Shown here in pieces: positions 1 to 6,930 of a DNA stretch of 10,705 nucleotides. The stretch is from Clostridiales bacterium (GTDB lineage Bacteria > Bacillota > Clostridia > Lachnospirales > Lachnospiraceae), in the NCBI GenBank assembly GCA_020859965.1, contig JAJBVF010000212.1, positions 1 through 10,705 on the forward strand, given 5' to 3'. The notes beneath the pieces are model-generated. The model saw nothing but the letters and a program-made list of their open reading frames with translations, ran no database searches and was not told the DNA's origin. The translations under genes and the position numbers were made by a program. Numbering within the stretch: position 1 is the stretch's first letter; each line of letters opens with the position of its first letter.

Positions 1-902
1 GCTCAGGGAAATTTGAGGATCCGAGAAAAGGAAAATGGACTAGCGATCTTCCCAAAGGCGATACTTATGGAGCGGCGGTCGGTATGCAGCTGCACCTGGG
101 CTGCGGAATTTTCTGCGGAATCGATGACCTGGAAGGAAAAACCGCGCTGGAAGGACTTTGGGTAGCGGGAGACGGATGCAACGGCTCCTGCGTATCCGGC
201 GGATCTTATCTGGCAGCAACGGGATTTACCTCGAACTTCTGCTCAACACAGGGCTATATTGCCGGGAAAGCGGCAGGAAAGTATATCCGGAATCAGAGTA
301 GGAATCAGATTCCTTCCGGCATCTGGGATACATACGAGTGTGAGATACTTGCGCCGATGAAGAAGGAAAAAGGATTTCGACCTTCCTGGGCCTGTGATCA
401 GCTTCATTCGATCATGGCACCGGGATGGGTGACAGTCGTAAAAACAGAAGAATCTCTGACCCATACACTGGGGCTGGTAAAGGAATTCCAGAGGGAGGTG
501 CTTCCACTTCTGAAAGCCGCCGATGCGCATGAGCTTCGCCTCTGTCATGAGGTAGAGCATAAAGCGCTTTGCGCGGAGATGAAGCTTCGCGCAAGTCTGG
601 AGAGAAAAGAGAGCCGCGGATATCATTATCGGGCGGATTATCCGTATCGCAATGATGAGTATCTGTGTTATTTTACAATTACAAAAGATGGCGATGATAT
701 GAGATTTGACCGGGTAGAGTTAAAAGATGAGTGGAAGGGCGATTTATCGGAGCCTTATGAAAAACGTTATCAGACCTTCCGCTTCCCCGGAGAGCAGCAG
801 GCACTGAATCTGCCGGAGGATGACACCATTCCTTCAAGCGGATGGAGCCCCACGAAAGCATTTTCCATATCGTCGGAGCCAGAGAAAGGAGGACAATCAT
901 GA
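1..902 (+). CDS. FAD-dependent fumarate reductase/AprA-like flavoprotein, C-terminal part
   Basis: This is the last 300 or so codons of a flavoprotein. The frame is open from base 3, so the start lies left of the window. The segment GLWVAGDGCNGSCVSGGSYL (coded near 156-215) followed by an AG-K-AGKY helix is the C-terminal FAD-binding element of the SdhA/FrdA/AspO/AprA superfamily. The later RKESRGYHYRADYP (coded near 604-645) matches the conserved R-x-ESRG-x-H-x-R-x-D-P signature of their helical C-terminal domain, which supplies substrate-site residues in that family. It most likely transfers hydride or electrons between bound FAD and a small substrate in the cytoplasm. Its stop overlaps the start of a 2x[4Fe-4S] ferredoxin (ATGA), an arrangement like adenylylsulfate reductase AprAB. 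The substrate cannot be read from this fragment, and the capping domain is outside the window. Family assignment is confident; the AprA-like label is inference from the partner gene. Confidence 0.85.
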   Translation, partial: SGKFEDPRKGKWTSDLPKGDTYGAAVGMQLHLGCGIFCGIDDLEGKTALEGLWVAGDGCNGSCVSGGSYLAATGFTSNFCSTQGYIAGKAAGKYIRNQSRNQIPSGIWDTYECEILAPMKKEKGFRPSWACDQLHSIMAPGWVTVVKTEESLTHTLGLVKEFQREVLPLLKAADAHELRLCHEVEHKALCAEMKLRASLERKESRGYHYRADYPYRNDEYLCYFTITKDGDDMRFDRVELKDEWKGDLSEPYEKRYQTFRFPGEQQALNLPEDDTIPSSGWSPTKAFSISSEPEKGGQS

Positions 903-1120
903 GTGTGATTCGCGTGGATTTGAATAAATGCATCGGATGTCAGCGCTGTTACAGGATCTGTCCGATGGACGTATTCCGTTTCGATTATGTACGGCAGAAA
1001 TCAGTGATTGCCTATCCGGAGAGTTGTCAGAGCTGTGGACAATGCTATCTGAATTGTCCGGCACATTCACTTGGCTTCACGGACGGTGTTTATCAGCATC
1101 CGCTCAATGCCGGAAGATAG
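899..1120 (+). CDS. AprB-like 2x[4Fe-4S] ferredoxin
   Basis: A 73-residue ferredoxin with two complete cluster motifs: CIGCQRCYRICP at residues 11-22 and CQSCGQCYLNCP at 43-54. Both follow C-x2-C-x2-C-x3-C-P, so two [4Fe-4S] clusters are expected. The ATG at 899 was chosen because it overlaps the upstream stop (ATGA) and has an AGGAGG-type site at 886-891. Longer upstream starts would run deep into the flavoprotein gene. Translational coupling and stoichiometric association with the flavoprotein are inferred. Its probable role is to shuttle electrons between that flavoprotein's FAD and the downstream iron-sulfur/flavin proteins. It is shorter than AprB of sulfate reducers (about 150 residues) because it lacks the C-terminal tail, so the partner interface may differ. 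No signal peptide is seen. Confidence 0.9.
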   Translation: MSVIRVDLNKCIGCQRCYRICPMDVFRFDYVRQKSVIAYPESCQSCGQCYLNCPAHSLGFTDGVYQHPLNAGR

Positions 1121-1136
1121 GATGGAGGATACAGTT

Positions 1137-1700
1137 ATGTTAAATAATCTGAAGCTTACTGTAAATGGCCGGGAATATCTGTTTGAGATTAGTGAGAAAG
1201 AATCGTTTCGAAAAGAAGGACAGCCTCCGGAAGATGGAAGATCAGATGGAGCAGCGGTTTTGAAAACAGATCGGATTCCGGCGACGGAGACTTTGCGGGA
1301 AACGTTAAATAACCGTATTGCCGGAATTGATCTCAAAAGAAATTGTGATCGTGGAATCTGCGGCGGCTGCACCGTGCTGTTAAACCGGAGAGCGGTAAAT
1401 GCCTGTTCCATTCTGACTGTTGCCTGCCAGGATGCTGATATCCTTACTCTGGAAGGATTGCCTCCGCAGGAATACAGGCTGTATGAATTGTTCCGGGACA
1501 GCGGATATTTTGAACGGCATTCCGCCTATATCAGCATTCGTGCTCTTACTATGATCTGTATCGCGCAGTTTTATCAGAAAGAGAATCCTGCAGATCATGA
1601 TTTTGAGAAAGTATTGAGCGAATATGCCGGGCAATGTCCCGGGACTGAAAAAGTTCTGGAACTGATCCATCAGTACAGGCAAACGGCGGACGCGCTGTGA
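1137..1700 (+). CDS. CoxS/XdhC-type [2Fe-2S] protein with degenerate second cluster site
   Basis: 187 residues related to the small iron-sulfur subunit of molybdenum hydroxylases (CoxS, HcrC, XdhC). The N-terminal plant-type cluster is intact: C70, C75, C78 and C90 in the order C-x4-C-x2-C-x11-C, within NCDRGICGGCTVLLN. The family's C-terminal helical domain normally carries QCGFCTPG and CRCTGY. Here the first is replaced by ERHSAYIS (126-133) and the second by GQCPGT (165-170), so three of four ligands are missing and only C167 remains. An N-terminal stretch at about 23-50 is longer than usual. The ATG at 1137 follows a GGAGG at 1124-1128 with ideal spacing; an in-frame ATG at 1122 is less likely because it overlaps that site. 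It lies between the ferredoxin and the FAD/GltD fusion and probably carries one electron at a time between them. Confidence 0.85.
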   Translation: MLNNLKLTVNGREYLFEISEKESFRKEGQPPEDGRSDGAAVLKTDRIPATETLRETLNNRIAGIDLKRNCDRGICGGCTVLLNRRAVNACSILTVACQDADILTLEGLPPQEYRLYELFRDSGYFERHSAYISIRALTMICIAQFYQKENPADHDFEKVLSEYAGQCPGTEKVLELIHQYRQTADAL

Positions 1701-1721
1701 GGATATGATTGGAGGGTGGAG

Positions 1722-4094
1722 ATGAAACAATTTGAATATAAAAGAGTCAATGACTACGAAACCGCGGAAAAATATATCCAGGAAACACCCGACAGCGTAA
1801 CCGTGATTTCCGGCGGAACTGATTTCCTGAATACATGGAAAGACCAGATCCTTCCGGAATACCCGGATCGGGTACTCCAGATCGATAAAATAGAACATGC
1901 GGATGAAATTGTAAAGCTGGATGATGGATGGCAGATCGGTGCGGAAACCCGGCTTTGCACACTTGCAGAGCAGGAAGAGATTCCGGTACTTGCAAAAGCA
2001 GCAGCGTCTGTCGCGACAGAACAGATCCGGAATATGGCGACCATTGCCGGCGACCTGTTTCAGGATGTTCACTGCCGATATTATCGTTATACGGATTTCA
2101 TGGGCGGATGTGTGACCTGCAATCGAAAGGGCGGCGATTTTTGCTGCGCGATGCATGGCGAAAGTGAGCAGCATTCTTTGTTTGGAGGGATGTATACGCA
2201 TGAGTCACCGTGCAGTCAGGCATGTCCGGCCGGCACGAACATACCTGCGTATACAGAGGAAATCCGTAAAGGAAATATAAAACAGGCAGCCCGGATCTTA
2301 ATGGAAGCAAACCCGTTTCCCATGCTGCTTTCAAGAGTATGTCCCCATCCCTGTGAACAAAAATGTAATCAGGGGAAATTTGGCGACAGTGTGAGCATTC
2401 ATAATCTGGAACGGTTCCTGGGTGATTATATTCTGGAACATAGAACGGAATTTTACTGTGCTCCGGATCAGGAAACCGGGAAAAAGGTGGCGGTTGTGGG
2501 TGCAGGACCTTCCGGCTTAAGCGCGGCATATTTTCTTCGGAAAGCCGGTCATGGGGTAACTGTGTTCGAAAGAAAACCGGAGGCAGGAGGCGTCATGCGC
2601 TATGGAATTCCGCATTATCGTCTGCCGAAGCACTATCTGGATCAGGTGATTGAAAGCCTGGAACAGATGGGAATTCAGTTTCAGATGAATACGCAGATCG
2701 GAACGGACTTTACGGTGGAAGAACTTTTTTCAGAGTATGATTCTGTCTGCCTTGGTACCGGTGCCTGGAAGCAGCCTGTGCTGGGAATCGGGCATGAAGA
2801 AGTGGCGGAGTTTGGTCTTAACTTTCTGACTGGGGTGAACAGTTTCCTCAGAAAAGAAATCAATGGCCGGATCCTGGTGTGCGGCGGCGGAAATGTCGCA
2901 ATGGACGCAGCTCTGACGGCGGCCCGGCTGGGAGCGGATTCAGTGACAGTGATCTGTCTGGAACAGGAATATGAAATGCCCGCTTCACCGGAAGAAATTC
3001 AACGTTGCCGGGAAGCTGGGGTTGAGATCTGCTGCGGATGGGGACTTCAGGAAATTCAGACAGATACTGCCGGGAAGCCTCTGGGAATGCTTGCAAAAAA
3101 ATGTCTTTCTGTTTATAATGAAGAGCATCGCTTCTCCCCACAGTACTCAGAAACGGAGAAAAAACTTTTCCCCGCAGACGCGATTCTTCTTGCCACAGGT
3201 CAGAGAGTGGACATCACCTATCTCGGAGAAGACCTGATGAAAAAGCTTGCCAGTGCGCGTGGCCTGATCGATACAGACCTTACAACGGGAGCTACCCATC
3301 AGCCGGGAATCTTTGCCTGCGGAGATGTGGCTACCGGGCCGAACATTGCCAGCCGTGCGGTAGCGGGAGGCAGAAAAACGGCGGAAGCAATCTGTTCCTG
3401 GCTGGAACCGGACCGTGTGTGGACAAATGAACCGGATTCATTTACCGGTTTTCGTACGGTTGATACGAATGGAATTGAGCTGGCGGACGCCTGCCAGGCA
3501 CCGGAGCGGAAAATACAGGACAGAACGCTGTATGACGAGGACAGCTTTACACCGGACCGTGACTGGATATTGCGCGAAGCTTCCAGATGCATGAACTGCG
3601 GCTGCTTTGCAGTGAACCATTCGGATCTGGCGCCGGTATTGCTTCTTATGCGTGCTGAGTTTGTGACTACACAGCGGACACTCGGTGCCGAAAAGCTTCT
3701 GGCTTCTCAAAAATCCGCAAAGGATGTACTGCACAAAGGAGAGCTGTTAAAAGCAATCCGGCTTCCTGCAAATAGTTTTGCTCAGCTGTTTTTCGAAAAA
3801 ACGGATCAGGGAGTGCGGGAGTATTTTACATCCGTCAGTCTGGCTGCGGGACTTACCGTTTCAAACGGGCGCGTAGAAGCTGCACGTTTTGTGTTTGGCG
3901 GAGTCGCCGGAATCCCTTATGAGACGGTTGCAGTGGCTGAATATCTGCGAGGGCGCGTACTGGATTCGGATACCATCGAACACGCGGCAGATCTTGCGGT
4001 CTCAGAAGCAGATGCATTTCCTGACGGCGAGGCGCGTCTGTGGGATATGAAAGATTTACTGCGAAGGGTTCTGCGAAGAGCAGTGGAATGCTGA
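1722..4094 (+). CDS. CoxM-type FAD subunit with inserted GltD-like NAD(P)H:[4Fe-4S] flavoprotein module
   Basis: 790 residues with a nested architecture. Residues 1-156 are the start of a molybdenum-hydroxylase FAD subunit (CoxM/XdhB/HcrB): GGTDFLN at 31-37 and ATIAGDL at 106-112 bind FAD, and the loop with C118, C130, C133, C141 and C142 ends in SLFGG (152-156). That loop resembles the extra [4Fe-4S] loop of HcrB/PaoB. Residues about 160-627 are a GltD/NfnB/PreT-type module: a cysteine-rich domain (C164, C168, C207, C211, C215), an FAD dinucleotide fold VAVVGAGPSGLSAAY (256-270), an NAD(P) fold VCGGGNVAMDAA (386-397) and the FAD motif GIFACGDVATGP (529-540). From AVNHSDLAPVL (630-640) the CoxM fold resumes, with the C-terminal CO-dehydrogenase flavoprotein domain to the end. 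A GTG at 1716 is in frame, but the ATG at 1722 sits correctly after GGAGGG (1711-1716). It is predicted to link NAD(P)H to the iron-sulfur partners, with two flavins. Confidence 0.9.
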   Translation: MKQFEYKRVNDYETAEKYIQETPDSVTVISGGTDFLNTWKDQILPEYPDRVLQIDKIEHADEIVKLDDGWQIGAETRLCTLAEQEEIPVLAKAAASVATEQIRNMATIAGDLFQDVHCRYYRYTDFMGGCVTCNRKGGDFCCAMHGESEQHSLFGGMYTHESPCSQACPAGTNIPAYTEEIRKGNIKQAARILMEANPFPMLLSRVCPHPCEQKCNQGKFGDSVSIHNLERFLGDYILEHRTEFYCAPDQETGKKVAVVGAGPSGLSAAYFLRKAGHGVTVFERKPEAGGVMRYGIPHYRLPKHYLDQVIESLEQMGIQFQMNTQIGTDFTVEELFSEYDSVCLGTGAWKQPVLGIGHEEVAEFGLNFLTGVNSFLRKEINGRILVCGGGNVAMDAALTAARLGADSVTVICLEQEYEMPASPEEIQRCREAGVEICCGWGLQEIQTDTAGKPLGMLAKKCLSVYNEEHRFSPQYSETEKKLFPADAILLATGQRVDITYLGEDLMKKLASARGLIDTDLTTGATHQPGIFACGDVATGPNIASRAVAGGRKTAEAICSWLEPDRVWTNEPDSFTGFRTVDTNGIELADACQAPERKIQDRTLYDEDSFTPDRDWILREASRCMNCGCFAVNHSDLAPVLLLMRAEFVTTQRTLGAEKLLASQKSAKDVLHKGELLKAIRLPANSFAQLFFEKTDQGVREYFTSVSLAAGLTVSNGRVEAARFVFGGVAGIPYETVAVAEYLRGRVLDSDTIEHAADLAVSEADAFPDGEARLWDMKDLLRRVLRRAVEC

Positions 4095-4166
4095 TTTTCC
4101 GGGAACTTAAGGATGACGAAACAGAACCCCATATACCTGAGTAAATATTGAGGAAAGAACAGAATT

Positions 4167-5012
4167 ATGAAAATAAAAGAAATCATTCAGAAGCTGGAGG
4201 CATTTCATCCTCCGCTGGAAGAAACAATGACCTGTGATCTGGTAAAAATCGGAGATGCATCCAGAGAATGTACGGGAATTGTCGTGACCTGCTTTGCGTC
4301 AACGGATGTGATCCGAAAGGCTGTCGAAGAGAATGCGAACCTTATCATTTGTCATGAACCGCTTTTTTACAGCCATGAGGATACAACTGAGTGGCTGGAA
4401 GGTAATCCGGTCTATGAGGAAAAGAAAAAACTCCTGGAAGATAATCAGATTGTCGTTTACAGAGATCATGACCATATCCATGGAGGACATAGCGGGCAAA
4501 ATACCGACGGAATTTTTTATGGGATTATGAAAGAGCTTGGGTGGGAAGATTATTGCATAGGGGATAAGAAAAAACCTTTGCTTTACGAAATTCCGCAGAC
4601 AACAGTTCCAGAGCTTGCCAGGTTCCTGATGGAAAAATTGAATCTTACCGGGATCCGTGTGGTCGGAAGCTATGATACGGTGGTACGCAAAGTTTTCTTC
4701 TGTGAGCATGTACAGGGGGCAAGACCATTTGGGAACAGGACAGAAATTCCGGATAATGAGGCCATCAAAACGGTTTGTAAAGAACAGGTGGATGTGCTGA
4801 TACCATTTGAAATCATTGACTGGACGCTTAGCGCTTACATCCGTGATTCCTGTATGGAAAATATGCCAAAAACGATTCTTGAAATGGGTCATTTCAACGT
4901 GGAGGAGCTGGGAATGCGCCATATGCTCCAGTATCTGCCGCGGGTGATTGGTACGGATACTCCAGTGAAATATATACAGTCTGGAGACAGTTTTTCGTAC
5001 ATTACAAAGTAA
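4167..5012 (+). CDS. Nif3-family (DUF34) dinuclear metal-centre protein
   Basis: 281 residues of the Nif3/YbgI/YqfO family, usually hexameric cytoplasmic proteins with a two-metal site and no settled physiological reaction. NLIICHEPLFYSHED (58-72) is the family's metal-binding HH-x-P-L-F strand, with the first histidine replaced by C62 and H63 kept. YRDHDHIHGG (98-107) is the second metal segment. GHFNVEELG (241-249) is the conserved G-H-x3-E motif near the C-terminus. The CHEP variant appears to be a subgroup feature rather than damage, since the rest is intact. The inserted central domain of some YqfO proteins is absent, which fits the short form. The start is set by AGGAAAG at 4151-4157. 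It lies 72 bases after the fusion gene with no terminator between and is followed by one, so it is probably the last gene of the redox operon. A role in maturing or protecting that system would be speculation. Confidence 0.88.
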   Translation: MKIKEIIQKLEAFHPPLEETMTCDLVKIGDASRECTGIVVTCFASTDVIRKAVEENANLIICHEPLFYSHEDTTEWLEGNPVYEEKKKLLEDNQIVVYRDHDHIHGGHSGQNTDGIFYGIMKELGWEDYCIGDKKKPLLYEIPQTTVPELARFLMEKLNLTGIRVVGSYDTVVRKVFFCEHVQGARPFGNRTEIPDNEAIKTVCKEQVDVLIPFEIIDWTLSAYIRDSCMENMPKTILEMGHFNVEELGMRHMLQYLPRVIGTDTPVKYIQSGDSFSYITK

Positions 5013-5056
5013 AGGAAGGAAATATGCAGCTCATATTCTGAACGGTTATATTTGAT

Positions 5057-5100
5057 TCGCAGGGAATGTCGGTTTCGCCATTCCCTGTGGTATTTCTTTT
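5057..5100 (+). terminator. Intrinsic terminator after the redox operon
   Basis: A perfect 9-bp stem, CAGGGAATG (5060-5068) with CATTCCCTG (5079-5087), is extended by G-U and C-G pairs to 5057/5090. It has a 10-base loop and is followed by TATTTCTTTT. It lies 45 bases after the Nif3-family stop and would end the plus-strand operon. Confidence 0.8.
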
Positions 5101-5194
5101 GTGAGACTAAGAAGGGGAGTATTTAATTAAGATATTTTTTTGCTATGTTAGAGAATTTACTATTTTGTAAATCTGTACTAAACTTATTAATGGC

Positions 5195-5237
5195 AAAGGC
5201 GCCGCAGATACCTGAATGGTATTTCGCGGCGCCTTTT
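5195..5237. terminator. Bidirectional terminator hairpin between convergent genes
   Basis: AAAGGCGCCGC (5195-5205) pairs perfectly with GCGGCGCCTTT (5226-5236). An upper stem ATACC/GGTAT (5208-5212 with 5218-5222) closes a 5-base loop. A run of U follows the GC-rich stem on the plus strand (CCTTTTAT), and a shorter CCTTTG follows on the minus strand. Its position between the plus-strand operon and the end of the minus-strand hydrolase fits a shared terminator, stronger in the plus direction. Confidence 0.75.
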
Positions 5238-5252
5238 ATGCGCAGGTCCGGG

Positions 5253-5279
5253 CAAGCGCTGAAATGTGTTCAGCGCTTG
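5253..5279. repeat. 11-bp perfect inverted repeat without a T run
   Basis: CAAGCGCTGAA (5253-5263) and TTCAGCGCTTG (5269-5279) are exact reverse complements around a 5-base ATGTG loop. It lies 58 bases past the stop of the minus-strand hydrolase gene. No U tract follows on either strand, so it is not a normal intrinsic terminator. It could be a 3'-end stabilising stem in the minus-strand transcript or a small intergenic palindromic element. Confidence 0.6.
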
Positions 5280-5337
5280 AGAATCGTCATTTAGCAGAGC
5301 CAGTACGCTGTCCAGCCCATGCCATAGATGGCGCTTA

Positions 5338-5937
5338 TTATTGCAGCCATACCAATGCAACTCCGTAGATCGAAAGCAAAAGTCCCACCCAAAGCAATAC
5401 CTTATTCGCCGCACCATCTGCATAACATAGATTCAGGCAAAATCCTTTCTTTATCGGATATAAAAGACGTACCGGCTTTTTATTCAGGCAGTCCAGCAGC
5501 AGATGCGACAGGCATCCGATGCAGAATCCGGGCAGGAATGCCGGGTAGATCTGATAAATGGATCCGCTCGTAAGTACAAAGAACAGGAATGAATGAGAAA
5601 AACTTCTGTGTCCGCTGATTCGTCCTGCCACGCTGAGGACGGACATGAACAGGAATCCCATGAGGATAGTATTGCTGACATGTGTCTGTAAGATATTTTT
5701 CAGCAGACTCACCGGCTGGGTCTGCCCCCAGATAACAGAAGCTGCAATGACTGTGCCTGCGATGAGCCTTCCGTAGAGTGCGTCGCGGCTGACTTTGGTA
5801 GATTTGCAGTCAATATCCGGAATGATAGCTCCGAACGTGCCACCGATGAGGGCTGCGGATATACCGGTTGCCGTGTGCGGATGTAAGAGAAGAAGGGAAG
5901 TTCCGATTCCCATTGTTATGTGTGTTTTACTCATCAT
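5338..5937 (-). CDS. YdjM-like (DUF457/LexA-binding hydrolase family) membrane metal-dependent hydrolase
   Basis: 199 residues of an integral membrane protein in the YdjM family. Features along the chain are H6 near the N-terminus, hydrophobic segments at about 9-38 and 58-72, PDID at 40-43, a third membrane segment at about 90-105, GHRSFSHS at 109-116, another at about 117-130, SHLLLD at 144-149 and a last one at about 181-197. The conserved His/Asp residues (H6, D41, D43, H110, H114, H145, D149) fit a metal site at the membrane face as known for the family; the substrate is unknown. Two adjacent ATG codons (5937 and 5934) could start it. The upstream purine-rich GGGGGAA is at rather long distance, so initiation is probably weak or coupled to the gene 48 bases upstream. 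Length is normal, and no frameshift or truncation is seen. Confidence 0.85.
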   Translation of the reverse strand: MMSKTHITMGIGTSLLLLHPHTATGISAALIGGTFGAIIPDIDCKSTKVSRDALYGRLIAGTVIAASVIWGQTQPVSLLKNILQTHVSNTILMGFLFMSVLSVAGRISGHRSFSHSFLFFVLTSGSIYQIYPAFLPGFCIGCLSHLLLDCLNKKPVRLLYPIKKGFCLNLCYADGAANKVLLWVGLLLSIYGVALVWLQ

Positions 5938-5985
5938 TTGATGTCATTCCCCCAGATGTATATGATTACAGCACGGTGGCAGCGG

Positions 5986-6720
5986 TCATTTGTGAGGTGC
6001 AAAATCCACCCCGGCCTTAGCTGCCTGTGTGTGCTGGTCTTTTCGGCTGATATGGTAAATGCGGTCCCCGCGCCGGAAATTGTAGCCGGTCTGATGAAAA
6101 TGGAATGCGACATTGTATTCGATGCATTGAGTCATGGTGTCCAGTATCCATCCGAAGTCGCACACTCTGGCATTGTCGCCGGATTCCCCGCCGCAGGAGA
6201 CAAGTTCGATTTCATCATGATATTGCATGAGAAAAGGACGGATGTCAATGGTCTCAAGCATCGGCTCATGAATAATCTCTTTATGGCGGATAGGAAGCTG
6301 CAGAAAGACAGGAAGCCGCTTTCTGGTCATGGACTGGTTTTCACAGGTGCAGACGATGTGGACGTTCTCGTAGCCGTTTCCCCAATCGGCGGGCAGGCCA
6401 ACGGAAAAACGTTCCGGACGTTTAGTGACAAAATAAAATTCCAGATCCGGACGGGCTTTCATCATCGCCCACGCTTCCGGACGCCAGCTGTCCGCATCTG
6501 GATGAAAGAAATCGGAGGTAAAGCAGGTGTAGACGTAGTCCCCGTCCGGTTGCAGCTTGTATTCCCTCTGGCGATTTTTACGCAAAGGCAGGTCAAAAGA
6601 AGCGGTCTTGTGGACTATGGAAGCATCGCGTCCAAATTCCGCATCCCGCCTGTAGACATAACAATGTGCACATCCGGCACTGGTTTTCGTGCAGCCGTGC
6701 CATGGATTCCATGTTGCCAT
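5986..6720 (-). CDS. DUF5131 (phage Gp37/Gp68 family) three-cysteine protein
   Basis: 244 residues. The N-terminus MATWNPWHGC followed by T-K-T-S-A-G-C-A-H-C-Y is the family signature, giving C10-x6-C17-x2-C20, a radical-SAM-like cysteine triad that probably binds an iron-sulfur cluster. Other family motifs are FFHPDADSWRPEAW (71-84), FVTKRPERF (97-105), CGGESG (176-181) and the C-terminal FHFHQTGYNF (206-215). The biochemical function is not established; members occur in phages and in bacterial chromosomes, often beside a TcmP partner, which is not visible here. The ATG at 6720 follows AGGGAAGG with 8-base spacing; a GTG at 6729 in the same frame lies between that site and the ATG and is rejected. 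It is the first gene of a minus-strand pair with the YdjM-like gene. Confidence 0.85.
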   Translation of the reverse strand: MATWNPWHGCTKTSAGCAHCYVYRRDAEFGRDASIVHKTASFDLPLRKNRQREYKLQPDGDYVYTCFTSDFFHPDADSWRPEAWAMMKARPDLEFYFVTKRPERFSVGLPADWGNGYENVHIVCTCENQSMTRKRLPVFLQLPIRHKEIIHEPMLETIDIRPFLMQYHDEIELVSCGGESGDNARVCDFGWILDTMTQCIEYNVAFHFHQTGYNFRRGDRIYHISRKDQHTQAAKAGVDFAPHK

Positions 6721-6800
6721 AAGCAGCACCTTCCCTTCTGCTCCATCTTCATTCTACAGCGGCGTTTGCCGGCAACCCCAATTCCCTGTCATTTGATTTC

Positions 6801-6830
6801 ATTTTAGCATAGCCGTTTAGAATTTAACAG
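6801..6830 (-). promoter_or_regulatory. Candidate extended -10 promoter for the DUF5131 gene
   Basis: On the minus strand TGCTAAAAT (6809-6801) reads as an extended -10 element (TGn plus TAAAAT). CTGTTA (6830-6825) is a poor -35 at 18 bases. It lies about 80 bases upstream of the chosen start. The rest of 6721-6930 holds the ribosome binding site (6729-6735) and no other gene or clear signal. Confidence 0.4.
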
Positions 6831-6930
6831 TCTTTTTACGATTGAATTCACAAAATACTCTTTGCTCATGCTGATGATTATGTCAGAAACCGTTGTCTCT
6901 GCTCTACTGACTTTTCCTGTTGACTGGTTC

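Noticed and set aside
1380..2201. 273-codon minus-strand open frame
   Set aside because: It is antisense to the [2Fe-2S] protein and the CoxM start, both strongly supported, and its translation is low-complexity with no domain.
5920..6807. 295-codon plus-strand open frame
   Set aside because: It lies antisense over the DUF5131 gene, which has clear family motifs and a ribosome binding site. The antisense product shows no recognisable domain, and its openness reflects codon composition of the real gene.
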